Shown here piece after piece: positions 63,764 through 64,000 of a DNA stretch of 64,000 nt; position 1 is the stretch's first letter, and the number at the start of each line of letters is the position of its first letter. A model generated the notes under the pieces. The model searched no databases. It saw only the letters and a list, made by a program, of their open reading frames with translations, and was not told the DNA's origin. The stretch covers positions 38,795 to 102,794 of the forward strand of contig JAWSUZ010000089.1 of NCBI GenBank assembly GCA_033852165.1, given 5' to 3'. The position numbers and the translations under genes were made by a program. This DNA comes from Agarilytica sp033852165 (GTDB lineage: Bacteria > Pseudomonadota > Gammaproteobacteria > Pseudomonadales > Cellvibrionaceae).

Positions 63764-64000
63764 TGCGAATCGATTTTTCTGAACTGTCACCGACCCAACG
63801 TTACCATGTGATGACCCAAGTGATTGTGCCCCGGCCAATTGCTTGGGTGCTCACCGACAATGGTAGCGAACAAGCCTATAACCTTGCGCCTTATTCCTAT
63901 TTTAATGCCCTAAGCAGTGACCCACCCTTAGTTATGATCAGCGCGGGTACAAAACCTGCGGACGAAGTTAAAGATACTCAGAGGTGGCCCCGGAAATTTG
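63763..64000 (+). CDS. flavin reductase-like FMN-binding domain protein (cut by window end)
   Basis: The first 79 codons are present, beginning MRIDFSELSPTQRYHVMTQV and continuing RPIAWVLTDN, NLAPYSYFNALSSDPPLVMIS, the N-terminal half of the FMN-binding split-barrel (flavin reductase-like) family. It starts at an ATG overlapping the metZ stop (TAATG), so it is translationally coupled to metZ. The last few codons (after KDTQR) depart from the usual KDTxxNI context, but too little is visible to judge whether that is real or an edge effect. Confidence 0.78.
   Translation, partial: MRIDFSELSPTQRYHVMTQVIVPRPIAWVLTDNGSEQAYNLAPYSYFNALSSDPPLVMISAGTKPADEVKDTQRWPRKF

Noticed and set aside
63960..64000. 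Apparent break of the conserved KDTxxNI context in the flavin reductase gene
   Set aside because: Only about ten codons remain before the window ends; normal family variation or an edge effect cannot be told apart.

Overview
This window reads as ordinary chromosome from a gammaproteobacterium of the Cellvibrionales type (Saccharophagus/Teredinibacter-like). That placement is inferred from gene content and order: an orphan gspA-gspB pair, epmC-xni-pdxB, alaA, cvpA-purF-metZ, and a leuCDB-asd-fimV-truA-trpF-accD-folC-SPOR block that matches the order known from Pseudomonas. Coding density is high, base composition is moderate, and no rRNA operon, prophage, transposase, CRISPR array or plasmid backbone is visible.

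Layout. 0.4-4.8 kb: minus-strand gspB and gspA, a MerR regulator and a GcvR-like ACT protein, then a UPF0270 protein. 5.0-6.7 kb: a frameshifted antibiotic-biosynthesis-monooxygenase gene, a TusA-like sulfur carrier and an unidentified 233-residue protein with a 16-bp palindrome upstream. 6.8-11.8 kb: a tightly coupled plus-strand run epmC / xni / pdxB / NAD-kinase-like / SAM methyltransferase, broken by a 163-bp inverted-repeat element. 12.1-16.9 kb: alaA, msrB, a 3-methyladenine glycosylase-like gene, a DUF1499 protein and unknown genes. 17.0-17.9 kb: two tandem copies of a tRNA-Glu/tRNA-Gly transcription unit, each with its own promoter and terminator. 17.9-25.5 kb: an AraC regulator next to a fabA homologue, yadG/yadH ABC exporter genes, queF, a class III nucleotide cyclase and a long coiled-coil membrane protein. 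25.6-26.3 kb: about three tandem ~172-bp repeats directly downstream of tRNA-Ser(GGA). 26.3-41.7 kb: a CsgG-family secreted protein, a DUF4156 lipoprotein, htpG, gpsA, sixA, a hydrolase, folE, prmB, aroC, an MFS transporter, an envelope protein of unknown function, a TIGR04219-like outer-membrane protein and a second ~163-bp palindromic element. 41.7-64 kb: LysR, leuC-leuD-leuB, asd, a very large acidic fimV, truA, trpF-trpB-trpA, accD, folC, a SPOR protein, an opposing receiver-TPR gene, cvpA, purF, metZ and the start of a flavin-reductase-family gene cut by the window end.

Functional grouping: amino-acid biosynthesis (leucine, tryptophan, aspartate family, alanine, methionine, chorismate), cofactors (PLP, folate/GTP cyclohydrolase, queuosine), fatty-acid initiation (accD, fabA), translation factor and tRNA modification (EpmC, PrmB, TruA, QueF), envelope and secretion (GspAB, FimV, SPOR, CsgG-like, OMP) and signalling (cyclase, SixA, receiver-TPR).

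I found no convincing defence island or new multigene system. The most unusual signals are the tRNA-Ser terminator repeat array, the two palindromic elements (one sharing a motif with a second intergenic locus), a receiver-TPR protein whose phospho-acceptor Asp is replaced by Glu, and the AraC-fabA pair. All identifications come from reading sequence motifs; no database search was run.
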